A stretch of DNA of 64,000 nt, from the NCBI GenBank assembly GCA_029851415.1, contig CM056744.1:8625268-8689267 (forward strand), given 5' to 3'. Positions 12,462 to 23,281 of the stretch are shown one piece after another. The translations under genes were made by a program, and so were the position numbers. The stretch's first letter is position 1; every line of letters begins with the position of its first letter. The DNA comes from Eretmocerus hayati (Eukaryota; Arthropoda; Insecta; Hymenoptera; Aphelinidae). The notes beneath the pieces were generated by a model that saw nothing but the letters and a program-made list of their open reading frames with translations, did not search any database and was not told the origin of the DNA.

Positions 12462-12791
12462 CTAATATTCATGTGCTGCGCTACGAGTTATCAAAATACT
12501 GCCGTCAAGTTCACACAATTGATTTTCGGCAATTGATATTCCATTCGGTTGATTCGCATCATTGTACATTCTAATTATGAACAAAACAAATAATTTGTTG
12601 GAATATCCACTAAATTTCTTTGGTGAAACAGTTATAGACTGTGAATACATTTGTCCAATTCTCTCACGAAAATCATGTTCGACGAACCATATCCCAGTAA
12701 AAGCTCTGTCTCTTTTCCTCAAACGAAGATTTTCTGCCCATGAGACCCATTCTACGCTCTCAATACCATTCTCAATCGACAGCTGGGCCAA
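12462..12791 (-). pseudogene. Unidentified open-frame fragment at inner edge of left arm
   Basis: A 109-codon minus-strand frame contains a segment ending ...AAHEY. Its last 62 codons reappear in the right arm at 17672-17860. The two copies keep the frame but differ at 11 of 62 residues (for example S/P, K/T, Q/P, G/E, L/P), while flanking noncoding DNA differs little more. This suggests relaxed constraint, hence a relic exon or gene fragment. An AG dinucleotide upstream of the CTGTCGATTG stretch could be an old splice acceptor. I do not recognise the family. Confidence 0.35.
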
Positions 12792-15229
12792 TTTCCTTCA
12801 GAGATACCTATTTCCGATGTCAATTTAGTCAGTTTGGGGGGCACACAGCTGCCAAAGGGTCCTCGAAGACACGAGGACGCTTCGCAGGGCTCACAGATTT
12901 CATTCTCGACAATTTTGTTTTGATTCGAAGGGCTGCAAATCCAACTCGAGTGCATCGAATTGACTTTTATAATGGGTCATTTCGAAGGAAACTTCAAGGG
13001 TTATCGTTCGTAGATAGTTTCACCGGCCCAAAATCTAATGGATATGCTGGTGAGGCTATTTTCTGTTCAAAAATGTGCTTTGAAAATGCTTTTTCAGTGT
13101 TTTCACGACTTTTAATGACCCAAATGGTTTTCAGAAAATACATTTTCGATGTAAAATGACTCAGCAAATACGATCAGATGAGAGTCAGAGCTCTCCAAAG
13201 CACTCCGGCTACATGAATAATCATTTTACATATTTCTTGCCTTTTTAACGCACTAAAAACATTCCAGAGAGGCCATAACTCAAATATAACGCTCAAAACT
13301 TTTTTTACGTGTAGATCACAACAATATCAATCGAAGAAGAACATATCACAGCATTTTTTTTGACACGTCAGAAAAGATACGGTCTATACTGTGATTTAAG
13401 TCTGTTTTGAGTCTGGGAAGGTCCAAAACTTTCTTGAAAAGATTCTGCAAGGGGTACATTTGAAGGTTTTTGAACTCTTCTCCGAATGCCGCAAACTGGA
13501 TTGCGATTGGTAGGAGCAGGCCAAAGCTATGTGCAAATTGCTAAGTCTATGTTTCGAATTCTGAGTTTACAGCAGAATCACTCTGATAGACCTGGGCAAC
13601 GCGAAAATTTTTGTTGAACCCCAAAACTGCTGGAACCTTCTTTTTTCATCACTATGGAACGGAAAAAAACGCTATGGTAGGTGAGAAAAGGTGAGGGGAA
13701 AACCATGCTGAGTTGACGTGGAATTACTCCCCAAACAGTTTTGCAAGAGATATTGTCTCCTCAATTATCTGATTATCGATAATTCGAATCCTTTCCTTTG
13801 AAAAATGTACAAAATCGGCGCATGGAATAGACTTCTCAAACCAGTTTCATTGTAAAATCGAGAAAATATTCCTCAAAACATCCACGATCCAGAGGATACT
13901 CTTCTTAATCAGTTGAATTCCCTTACCGGAATTTCGTGAATCAGAGTTACAACGTTTCAAAAATCTGAGATGCGCCAGAGTTTCATGCAAAACGAAGAAA
14001 AAAAGTCACAAGAAACACGTTTTCTTCAATATTTCTAAATCTTCGAGGCTCTTGCTTCACCTGAAAAACTCTTTTGTGAGCAAGCAGTGGTAAGATTTCC
14101 GTATTCTCTCGTCAGAAGACAGTGGAATTTTCTAGCGCGAAGCAATCCTCGAAAAAAAATGAATTTTTGACCCACACTGAGAAAAAATCCTTGGTCGCAC
14201 GGCGACTTGATTTGTTCATCCGACCAAAAAGTGGTATAGCCAGGAGAGCTATTCCAATTCTGTCACTTTGACAAGCCATCGAAATTATTTGGCATCTCGT
14301 ATTTCTGCCAGAGTAAAAAATAATAGCCAATATATTGCAAATACTTTGATACTCGATGGAATCACAGCCACATTACGATTATTTTACCAGGAAAGCCATC
14401 TAATTGTTCGTACGAAACGATACCGGTGAGAAGATTTCAAAGATTTTTTGAGGTTATTTAACGGCAATAACAAATCATAATGCCGTGTTGACAATCCAGT
14501 ATCGATCTGACAGCAATACCACGTTACAATGCAGCCATACTGTTCAAACTGCAATATTCTGTTCTCAGTGCACCCTAATTTTCATGCCAGGGGTGACAAC
14601 CTATTAGTGCTAACCCTCCCCTCGAGCCACTCCAGTCATGCGCAGAGCGCGCCACGGCGAAGGAGACGTTTTTATACGCTTTTATTCTACTTCACTTCAG
14701 CCATCTTGATGGTCCTTAATGTGTTCCGGTACATAGCTAGTCAAATGCTCGGCGGGCACTACTCTCGCTGTGAGAGCAAGAGAGAGCCTTCGTCTTTTTC
14801 TGTACCGAGTTAGTCAATGAGTGCGCCTCGCTTTCGATATTTCGCGCGCTGCTTGTGCGGCCACATGGAGAGCGAGAACAGCGAGAACCAGCGGCAAGTT
14901 TGAACACGCCCGTACCGGCGATGAGAGCAACAAAGACGACGATCTAGTTGTGTTTCTCTCTTACACATGGACAGGATTCGCGCGCTCTCACACTATCTGT
15001 CAGCATTGCTATGCCTAACCTATAACAGTGTTTATCCGCGCACGTCATTCTCGCGATGAAAAATTGAACACCCATCAGGGTTGACTGAACAACTAAACCA
15101 AACCAAACTCTACCAAACGTTTGGCGAAACAGGGCGGTATGGCTCGAATGGTCGATGCATCTTGGCCGGCAGCTGGCGGCGCGCGCACTCGCAGGCTGTC
15201 TGGATAAGAGATGACCACGGTTTTCACGA
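12660..15229. other. Spacer, first part: no gene recognised
   Basis: Several open frames of 60-140 codons exist, but none shows a domain, signal peptide or repeated homology. The stretch 14580-15220 is richer in G+C and CpG (for example AGAGCGCGCCACGGCG near 14646 and GCGCGCTCTCAC near 14979). It could be a promoter-like or transposon-derived patch; no gene start is evident beside it. Confidence 0.45.
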
Positions 15230-15292
15230 TTTTATATTTTTTAGTGAGATGGATATGCTGTACGCTAACCCATCTCACTAAAAAGTATAAAA
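15230..15292. repeat. Short hairpin next to the large hairpin
   Basis: TTTTTAGTGAGATGG on the left is inverted as CCATCTCACTAAAAA on the right, around an 18-nt loop. Pairing extends outward through TTTTATA/TATAAAA-type sequence. The structure ends only a few bases before the next hairpin. Confidence 0.8.
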
Positions 15293-15294
15293 TA

Positions 15295-15952
15295 GAAAAA
15301 GGTTAGTAAAAAATTAAGTTTTTACGATACGCTTTTATTCACGAATCTAATGTTCTTCGCAACAACTAAAAAGCATTGAATAATCTGAAATTTCATCGGC
15401 TAGCCCAGTTCATTTTGAGTAAAATCGTATGATATACAGTTGCTCATGTCTCTTATCGTGAAAAATAGTTTCTGATCCTAGTCTTTATCTATCTTTTGGG
15501 GAAGTCTCTCGATCAATTATGATGAAGGTTGGAAAACATCTATTAGAACCATAATTATAGACGATGAAAGCATGGTGTGCCATTGTCCCGGACTTGAAAT
15601 TTACGATTACCAATGAGAAAATATCCATGGACCACGCAATTCTCCACAATTCTTGCTCGGAAGCTCAGCACACCAGGCTTTCATCGTCTATAATTATGGT
15701 ATAATAGATGTTTTCTAACCTTCATCATAATTGATCGAGAGACTTCCCCAAAAGATAGATAAAGACTAGGATCAGAAACTATTTTTCACGATAAGAGACA
15801 TGAGCAACTGTATATCATACGATTTTACTCAAAATGAACTGGGCTAGCCGATGAAATTTCAGATTATTTAATGCTTTTTAGTTGTTGCGAAGAACATTAG
15901 ATTCGTGAATAAAAGCGTATCGTAAAAACTTAATTTTTTACTAACCTTTTTT
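15295..15952. mobile_element. Near-perfect 650-bp hairpin element
   Basis: Arms of about 288 bp (15296-15583 and 15664-15951) pair as x with 31247 minus x, with only a handful of mismatches, around an 80-bp unpaired centre. The outer edges are AAAAAGGTTAGTAAAAAATT and its inverse. There is no open frame of note and no transposase. The very low arm divergence suggests a recent foldback/MITE insertion or active correction between arms. Confidence 0.85.
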
Positions 15953-17100
15953 TTCACTACCCTCTGCAGGTCGGTGGACGGATGAAAACATCACGAGTTC
16001 ATCCGCAAAGTGTCTAGTTTTCGCGCGATACCCAGATGACAACACAAATGCCCGAAAATTTTCGGGGAGTACCTCAACAAATTCTCGCAAAGCTTTTGTA
16101 AGAGTGCCCGGGGAATTTCCAGGAAACCGTTGAATTTTCACCTCAGTTTAGTTCCTCAGAGGGCCATTAACACCCATGGGGCCTCTTAGTTAATCCCATA
16201 AAGCTCTTAGAGGTACTCCCCGAGAATTTCCTGCTAGCTCCCCGATAGCTTCACAAAAGCTCCGCTGTGGCGCTGGCTCTCGATTAGCTCTCCGAAAGCT
16301 CTCCTGGTTTCGAATACGTCAAAATTCTTCTCCTCAAAAATGACGACTGCTACCATGTTACTCAACCTCATCGCGTGGATACATTTCGAGAGAAATTATA
16401 AGATTCCAAATCAAGGTCTGGCAGATAAAGATGATGGTGATCAATGTGGAAGATTTGCCCCAAGTTTTTTTATCACAGTATGCGCAGATTTCAATTCCGT
16501 ATCATATCTAAATGAAAACGAAGGGTAGGAATCGGTTTGATAGCACATGTTTTTCTAATATTCGTTGCTGGATAATTTAGTCCCTGACTGTACATTTTTC
16601 ACACAACTCCATAGAGTCCTTCATCTTCGGCTTCTGATTCCCGGGGAACTCCCCAAAAGCTAAGTGGTATTTCCTACACAACTCCCGCGGAAGCCACCAA
16701 TAACAACCTTGCCCGCTGGGCCAGCTTGGAGTGATGTTTCACTCTAATCCGGTGCGCACGAGACTGACTCATGGCTTTGAGTCAAACTTCACTCGCTTGG
16801 AGAGGAATTTCACTCCAACGCGTTTAGAGACTAGATATCTCAGATACGAGGATCTGGTTAACGCCATGCAAAAATAATTCAAAAATCTATCGAAATTCAC
16901 CTCGAGGACCTTTCTTTTGAGGTTAGGGACGCTTCCTGAGAGCAAAAACGTGAAAAACAGAAACAATAGATTTTTTCGAAGAATTCCATCGTAATATCTT
17001 AAAATGTCTAATTTGGACGGGTGAAATGTGTCTTTTTAGAAGATGTGTCTTTTCTTCTCATACTTCGCGTCGGCGCTTCAACACTTCAAACTTGTCGTTT
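15953..17100. other. Spacer, middle part: no gene recognised
   Basis: No gene recognised. It contains short repeats of a CTCCCCGAAAGCT / GGGGAACTCCCC type (16030-16300 and 16640-16690). A patch at 16800-16990 resembles the ATCTATCGAAAT...TTTTGAGGTTAGGG part of the repeat family seen at 5.1 kb and 43 kb. Confidence 0.45.
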
Positions 17101-17118
17101 ATGCAAAATCAGGAATTC

Positions 17119-17418
17119 TTCGCGTACGCGAAGGCTTCTTCCTTCTCGTACACGAAAATGTGCTTGTTCTCCATATTCGGACCGACACCTTGCAAAGTCT
17201 TCGCGTACGCGAAAATTTTCGGAAAGTCGCCTCGCAAAAATCTTCGCGTACGCGAACCGGAAAATTTTTCGCGTACGCGAAGAATGGGCCCTTTCGCGTA
17301 CGTGAAGGCTGGGCCAAGGGCCCGCGGTCTTTCGCGTACGCGACGGATTTCCTAGGGATTTTTTCGGCGAAGACGTCACATGCGTCGTCCACCAGAACTC
17401 TCTTTTCGCGTACGCGAG
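17119..17418. repeat. Array of eight TTCGCGTACGCGAA palindromes
   Basis: Perfect 14-bp palindromes are at 17119-17132, 17200-17213, 17243-17256 and 17269-17282. One-base variants are at 17293-17306, 17331-17344 and 17405-17418, and a more diverged copy is at 17143-17156. Sequence between copies is mostly not repeated and spacing is irregular (24 to 74 bp), so this is not a simple tandem repeat. All six frames look open here because the palindrome lacks stops; the Arg/Tyr-rich frames over it are not credible proteins. Confidence 0.85.
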
Positions 17419-17671
17419 TCCAACCGTATAGACAAGCCGTTCTGAAAATGCATCTGATTTTTGGGGGAATCTGCCAAATACCAATATGTATTGTCTCGGG
17501 GCGATCAATACTCTTTTTGTCTCTCCAGGCTGTTCCAAGATGATTTCTGTGACATGGTTTCTGGTAAAATTAACCATTTCTAGCTCTATCCATAGTCAAC
17601 AGAAAACACGATTTGCTTACAAAATAACAGAACAGAAAACACAAGTTCTCTCTTCATAGGGAATTGAATAA

Positions 17672-17860
17672 ATGTATTCACAGCCTATACCTGTTTCGCC
17701 AAAGAATTTTAGTGGATATTCCAACACATTATTTGTTTTGTTCACAATGAGAATGTACAATAATGTGAATCCACCTAATGAAATATCAATTGCCGAAAAT
17801 CAATTGTGTGAACCTGACGGCAGTATTTTGATAACTCGTAGCGCAGCACATGAATATTAG
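17672..17860 (+). pseudogene. Unidentified open-frame fragment at inner edge of right arm
   Basis: A 62-codon frame homologous to the end of the minus-strand frame at 12462-12791, open but with 11 replacements. It lacks the N-terminal 47 residues seen in the left arm because the duplication boundary falls here. Function is not recognised. Confidence 0.35.
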
Positions 17861-18203
17861 TAATTTATCATCGGGCATCAATTAAACCAGGCATCTTCTG
17901 AGCAATGTACTTGGAAAACCAACACATTTTTGGAGACTGAAGAACATTTCATTCAGAAGCAATCTAAAATGCTCACAATTTCACTGACTCTAGTCAATCA
18001 CTGTCATACGTTAGGGATGATGAATCTCATGAGTTCATAGTTCTGCTAATATTAATAAATTTCAGTAAAAACCAAGGTTACGAACAATGTCAAAAAGATC
18101 GGAATTTAACATGTTTAATTGGGAGGAATTGACAGTCTATGAGGGATGACAAACACATGAACGATTATCTAATTCAATCTGTGATATTCAAGGTTCTAGG
18201 GTG

Positions 18204-18302
18204 TATAAAAGGTGTTTTCTGTGCCATCCCGACAATCAGTTTTCTAGTTTGAAACGTTCGAGGAATTCAGATCCTACTAACAGGCTCCAGATTGATCTAA
18301 AA
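18204..18302 (+). promoter_or_regulatory. TATA box, initiator and 5'UTR exon of right CSP gene
   Basis: TATAAAA at 18204-18210 is followed by TCAGT at 18236-18240 (A at 18238 as likely +1). A noncoding exon then runs to 18302, where the donor GTGAGT begins. The acceptor TTTTTTCAG ends at about 19178, a few bases before the ATG at 19186. The layout is inferred from spacing and splice consensus only. Confidence 0.68.
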
Positions 18303-18429
18303 GTGAGTTTGACCTGGAATATCTAAAATTCGAGGCTCTTGCACTAATTTGTTTTACAGCTAGCAAAATGGTGGTTTCCCGTGTATTCGATTACAATTAT
18401 TCAAAATCTCAGATTGGATAAGAGTCTCG

Positions 18430-18822
18430 AGTCTCTCTCCGGATCCATCAGTAAAAGATACTGAACTTCAGTTAATCTCGGATCAGCTCCTCTTGATGAT
18501 TTCACTGAGAGGTTTCAGTGAATATCAGCTGAAGCCGCAGTAGGTCTCCAGAGACCTGTCAGAACGGGCGTGGCGTCGTCATTGAAGTTCCAGTGAGCAC
18601 CACTGAAACTTCAGTGAGACCCTTCATGTTCAGTGCTCCAAGGGTCCCGACGGATCTTACTTACTGAAGTTTCAATGATGAAGACCCGTCCGAACCCCAA
18701 GGTCACCGAAATTTCAGTGACACATCAGTTGATATTCACTGAAACTAGTCACTGAAGTCATCAGAGGCAGTTGATCTAAGATTAATTGAAGTTCAGTGAC
18801 ATCTAACTGGTGGATTCGGAGA
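18430..18822. mobile_element. Foldback MITE in CSP 5'UTR intron (right arm)
   Basis: Mirror copy of the element at 11500-11892, with the same CTCTCTCCG outer edges and repeated CACTGAAACTTCAGTG-type palindromes. It lies inside the inferred 5'UTR intron, between the noncoding exon and the coding start. Confidence 0.8.
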
Positions 18823-19185
18823 GAGTAGAGGGGAAATCCGAGTATTCTTTGATACTTGGTAAAATTCTATGATATCAAATTGGTAGATGAGAGGAGTGAT
18901 TCCTAGAGTTGAGATGTAATCAATGGTCAGTGTTTGTATACCAACATTTTCTCTATTGAATCACTTATTTTGATGAAGAGAGCTGTTTCATGCCGTCAAA
19001 AATTCATTTTTCATGAGTTTTTTCTTATCTATTTCATAATTAGTTATAGTTCATTTCATGTCACATGACATTATGTAATGTTCATTGTTCCTTGGTCGGA
19101 AATTCAAAAAGTTCAATACGATAACAGTGATTGAATTCTTTAGGTAATATTCGGTCATACTTAATGATATTTTTTCAGATTTCAA

Positions 19186-19944
19186 ATGGCTCATTCCATC
19201 AAATTTGGAGTTCTTGCTCTGTTGTTCACAATTGCCGCCATTTCTGTCGATCATGGTCATTCTCTTGACATCGACCCCAAACAAGCAGACTTACATATTA
19301 AATGTGCTCTGGAAACAGGTCCTTGTGATGAAAAAGGCCTGAAAATGAAAGGTTAGTAATGGCGCGGCGTTAGAAACAGACCCCTGAATTTATAATCTTG
19401 AAATACGCATGTCAAGGAATGCAGTCTGGAGATATTGTAACTCATATATTATCGGTAATTCATTTGAGTGAATTACAGCCAATTTATACTTAGATTGCAA
19501 GATCCCACAGGCTTCTGCAGATTAAACACTTTGCAATACAATTCCATTCGAGCGTCTCAATCGTGGGATGAATTTGAGATATTATACTCCGTTGAAAAAA
19601 AATCGATTTTCAGAATCGTCGAAGTTAAGATACTTGGAAATTCTCATCAAGTGATAAGGGTCCCTATCCTCCTTAACCCAGATTACATTTGGAACTGATA
19701 TTATCTACTAGTTTTATTACCCAATTCCGGACACGACTCCAAATAATATCGCACAAAAGTGATAGTTCTGCATTAACTCGAATCTATTCCGGAATTCACA
19801 GCCATGATACCGGAAGTGATGAGGGGCTGCGGACAATGCTCTTACGTCCAAAATGTGTTCGCTAAGCGTGCTATAAAATACCTGAAGCAGCACCGACCTG
19901 AAGCCCTGGAACAGATAATGGAGAAGTACAGAGATAGAGCGTGA
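19186..19944 (+). CDS. Chemosensory protein (CSP/OS-D family), right copy
   Basis: Predicted secreted ligand carrier, 102 aa. Coding exons are 19186-19351 and 19802-19944. The intron of 450 bp is phase 1 right after Lys55, as in CSP genes generally; the donor is AAAG|GTTAGT and the acceptor TTCACAG. A signal peptide covers roughly residues 1-25. Cysteines C40, C47, C65 and C68 would form the two small disulfide loops of the six-helix CSP fold; C2-C3 spacing is 17 rather than 18. It is shorter than typical CSPs (110-130 aa), mostly at the C-terminus. The coding sequence appears identical to the inverted copy at 10378-11136, and one replacement was noticed in the intron. No AATAAA was found close downstream. 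Confidence 0.9.
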
Positions 19945-20469
19945 ATCCACTCAAAAGCAAGCCACATTTATTCTCTCAAACTCGAGTATGTATTACACAG
20001 AATATCGATGGTTGTGGTGCGCGTACCAAGGACTATCAATTTTTGATTGATGGCGACGGTGTTGATGCAAGTTTTATCAAAAGTGTCTTTCTCACGAGTG
20101 ATGTATATGGCACTAATGATATTGAAGTTCACTGGTAATGAATATCATGATTTTGTGGTTGTTTATGATCTGGTTATCGGCTTTCTGGAGTTTTGAATGG
20201 TTCTTCGGATTGCATGATTAGAAAATGTTGGGCGCAGATCCATTGGAATCAGAGTTTCATTAAGCGATTGTCAATACTTTTGTCCTTCATGGAGATCTGT
20301 AGAAATATTGAAAAAATTATGTAAACTGAATTCGATGGTTGTATTTTTTAATTGTACCCCCAATGAATTCACAAGGAAAGTTGGCGTCCAGAACTTGTGA
20401 GGTTTTGGGTAAGATCATTTCGCAGAAGTTGTCCAATCGGATCTCACCTGACTCTGAACTGATCGAATG

Positions 20470-20670
20470 CGCGTTGGTCGGGGCTTCACCGAGATGTGGA
20501 TCTCGTCTCGTTCTCGGATCGAGATCTCGGCGTGAGTCGAGACGATACAGTGCCCTCCGATATTTGGCCCGAGATCGGTACGAGACGAGCCTGATTTTTA
20601 TGGTCTGATTCCATGACGATACGAGATCAAGGTATACTGAGACGAGCGAGATCTCGTCGATATCGTATTT
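20470..20670 (+). mobile_element. hAT-like transposon fragment with GAGACGAG repeats (right arm)
   Basis: Counterpart of 9640-9845. It starts with GGGGCTTCACCGAGATG and carries repeated GAGACGAG/GATCTCGG motifs. Compared with the left arm it has a short extra segment near 20560, the clearest indel between the arms in this part. Confidence 0.5.
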
Positions 20671-21330
20671 ATATATGGACAAGACATGATTGATTTCTTT
20701 GCTCTGGTATATGAGGCAGATACCGATCTTCCCTTCTTCATGATGTTCATAAACATAATATTAGAAATAACCCACTCTTCTATTCTTACTGGACATTCTG
20801 AATGTACCCTTTCATTTCATATCTTCCAAAACTGAAGACCACAATGAGATAAAAAGATAAAAAGATACATCTGGGAATTATTTCTAACTATTCCGCACAC
20901 CGAGCTTTGACTGACTGATTCCAAACGTAAACAAAAGCAGCCGATCTTCTGACACTCAATCGGTAATGGACTCGATGAAATTCGAGTTTTCCTTGACAGT
21001 TGTACGTTATTGACAGTTTTGTCAAAGTACGGAGCGCGCAGTTTGGAAGCGTCTTTGCGGACAAGACACGCTGTGTGATAGGAATAATAAGTAGAGGATT
21101 CTTAGAGTGAATCTCGACGTTGGTTGTGATTGGATAGGTATGAAGGAGGACCTGCTTTCAACAAGAGACGAGGAAAGTTATCATTTCATTCACTTGGGAG
21201 CAAATGTCTGATGATAGAGCTAGTTTCTGAGCGGAAGAACAATTATTCACTCGAAATTGTAGTCTGCGTTCAGTCACGTTGTCCTAGGTTAGGGTTTGAG
21301 AGGATGGTAATGCAACAGGTTTGGTACAAA

Positions 21331-23090
21331 ATCAGAAAGTGAAAGTTTTTCTCACCATTTATAGGTGATCGAAACCAAAAAAACTCATTAAACTACTAGA
21401 TGATATTATGAGGACTATTTTCTTATCTAAATCTAGGCTCTCGCACCAATCGCTTCTAGATACTTTGAGAATGGCTCCATCGTCGTACTCGAATAGCCTG
21501 ATTATCAACCTATATCCCTTAACAAGGTCCAGGGGTCTATATAGATCTAAAGTCTACTGGAAATCAATCGTTTCTCTCCCTTAATGTCCCAAAATTTTTG
21601 TCAAAGTTCAAATTTGGTCGGAGAATATCCTGTCAAGGCGTACGTAAGTGAATCAATCATTCAGATGATTCTCAAATCATCATTTCTTATCATTCACATT
21701 AGCCACCAGATTCAGCAAAATATCATGAATGAAAAACTCGTGATAAAATACCCAGATCTCACCATATCGGATGATCATCGCATGATTCAATACCGTCATA
21801 AGAAATCATTTCCTCGAAGCACCATTCACTTCGGAAGCCACAATCGTAACTAATTACTCATGCTCAAATCTCTCATCTCACTTTTTGAAAAAATGCAATC
21901 GTCTCAAGCAAGCTTAAACTTATGATGACGATCAACAACTCCACAATAATTTTCTTTTGCATCGTTTTGCATCTTATAAAGAACAAAGTCGTGAATTTGC
22001 ATCGTCTCAATAACCCATCACAAACTCAGTAACGATGAGGATGACGATGTCTGTCTCACGCAATCCCTCACGAAAGGTGTAAAAAGTCACCGCCAAGATA
22101 AACAATGTCATCTCACCGACACGAAAAAGTCAAACCGTTAATCGAGATGCTCCGGTTTGAGGTCGACCTAACGATCGTCAAAAAAGTTACCCCGAGGCTA
22201 TGAATTTACCTTGAGACTTTTTTATCCGCATAGGTGAACGCCGCATGTGATGGTATGCGTATTCTATATGGGGTATACCTATAGAATGATGAGTGGAGTT
22301 TTGAAGGGTCTGATATGCTTTGAGGATTGATTTTACGGCACGTAAACGAGCCTCTTGCAGGAATATCTGTGTGCAGGCGGCTGAAAGACAAAGTCCAAGA
22401 GTGAAACAGATGACCGAAGAGTCGTGGAGATATGTGCTAGTGTGGGTGGAATTCACTCGGAGAAGAGTGGAAATGGGTGATGCAGGGAGAGCTTGTACGT
22501 ATGGTTCTGTTATTTTGGTAGAGTTTTTGGGGGTCTGGGAAACGATATACATATACACTGAAAAAATTGGTTGAAATTTCCAACGAAGAAATCAAGTTCT
22601 GAGTCTCATCCAGAGAATCCCGCGCAAGATATTTCATGTAATATAGGCGTAAAAAATTGACTTTGAACTTTTTCACTAATTGTGCACTGCTCAATATTCA
22701 CTCCCATGAAATATGAAACCCTAATGTGTAACAAATCCCAGACAACGACACAATTCTGAAAGAGCTGCATTAGAGCTCTTTTGCGCTTCCCAACAATGAA
22801 AACGGAGCTCTTTCAGAGCCCTGTCGGAATAGCGAAATTTGACATACGTTGGACCTTTGAAAACAATAATAAAGGAACTCTGAAAGAACTCTCAAAGAGT
22901 CCCGACTGAATGTTATTTGTGCCTCCGTATTAGGAGCCTCATAAGCGTCACTCAATCGGTACTTTTACAGTTCGGAGAGAATTCCGTTAATTTTTTTCAC
23001 AAAAAAGCCGATTCACACAAATTTTTGAAGATGGATGAATATTTCCAAGGAGGACGACCAATCACCGAAATATTTGGAGAAAAAAAATTG
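21331..23090. other. No gene recognised
   Basis: Open frames reach 123 codons (minus strand, 22187-22558) but show no domain, and overlapping frames on the other strand are equally open. An AGAGCTCTTT / GGAGCTCTTTCAGAG palindrome-like repeat lies at 22755-22905. Confidence 0.45.
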
Positions 23091-23091
23091 A

Positions 23092-23166
23092 ACACCAGTT
23101 GGCCTCGAACCTACGACCTACGGATCACTGTACTTGACTCTACGCTACTCGGCCATTCTGATTCCT
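23092..23166 (-). repeat. tRNA-derived SINE head (or degenerate tRNA)
   Basis: On the minus strand a perfect RNA polymerase III B box, GGTTCGAGGCC (23111-23101), lies about 45 nt downstream of an A-box-like TGGCCGAGTAGC (23155-23144), the spacing found in tRNAs. Five of seven acceptor-stem pairs can form, one of them a wobble, but the D stem does not pair. This fits a tRNA-derived SINE better than a working tRNA. The 3' body would lie to the left (towards 22.97 kb) and ends in no obvious tail. Confidence 0.5.
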
Positions 23167-23281
23167 TGGAAATTATGTTTAAGGAATTGTACATAGGTGA
23201 CCAAGACTCTAAATTAACAATATGTAAAATTTCATGAAAAATCATAATTTGAAATTATTCGAGATTACCCTGAAAATAGTA

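Larger units (their letters stand above)
9000..12660 (+). repeat. Left arm of large inverted duplication carrying a CSP gene
   Basis: The arm is the reverse complement of 17660-21330. Over most of its length position x pairs with 30322 minus x. Identity is nearly complete from about 9.9 to 12.45 kb: exons, introns, promoter and a foldback MITE all match. It drops visibly at the outer end (9.0-9.5 kb) and at the inner end (12.5-12.66 kb). The arm contains the minus-strand CSP gene, a hAT-like fragment and the shared open-frame fragment at 12462-12791. Confidence 0.92.
17660..21330 (-). repeat. Right arm of large inverted duplication carrying a CSP gene
   Basis: Reverse complement of 9000-12660. 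The core at 17.85-20.4 kb is nearly identical to the left arm. The inner edge (17665-17850) and outer edge (20.9-21.33 kb) are visibly more diverged. The two arms are separated by a 5-kb spacer that is not palindromic itself. Confidence 0.92.

Noticed and set aside
12740..13159. 139-codon plus-strand frame
   Set aside because: It lies antisense to the better-supported minus-strand fragment, with no conserved features and no homologue in the other arm.
17026..17577. Long overlapping open frames (94-166 codons) on both strands with repeated Arg/Thr and Ala-Tyr-Ala-Lys words
   Set aside because: They are read through the TTCGCGTACGCGAA palindromes, which contain no stop codon in any frame. All frames are equally open and the peptides repeat only the palindrome.
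22187..22558. 123-codon minus-strand frame
   Set aside because: It starts at GTG, has no domain, and overlapping frames on the other strand are similarly open.
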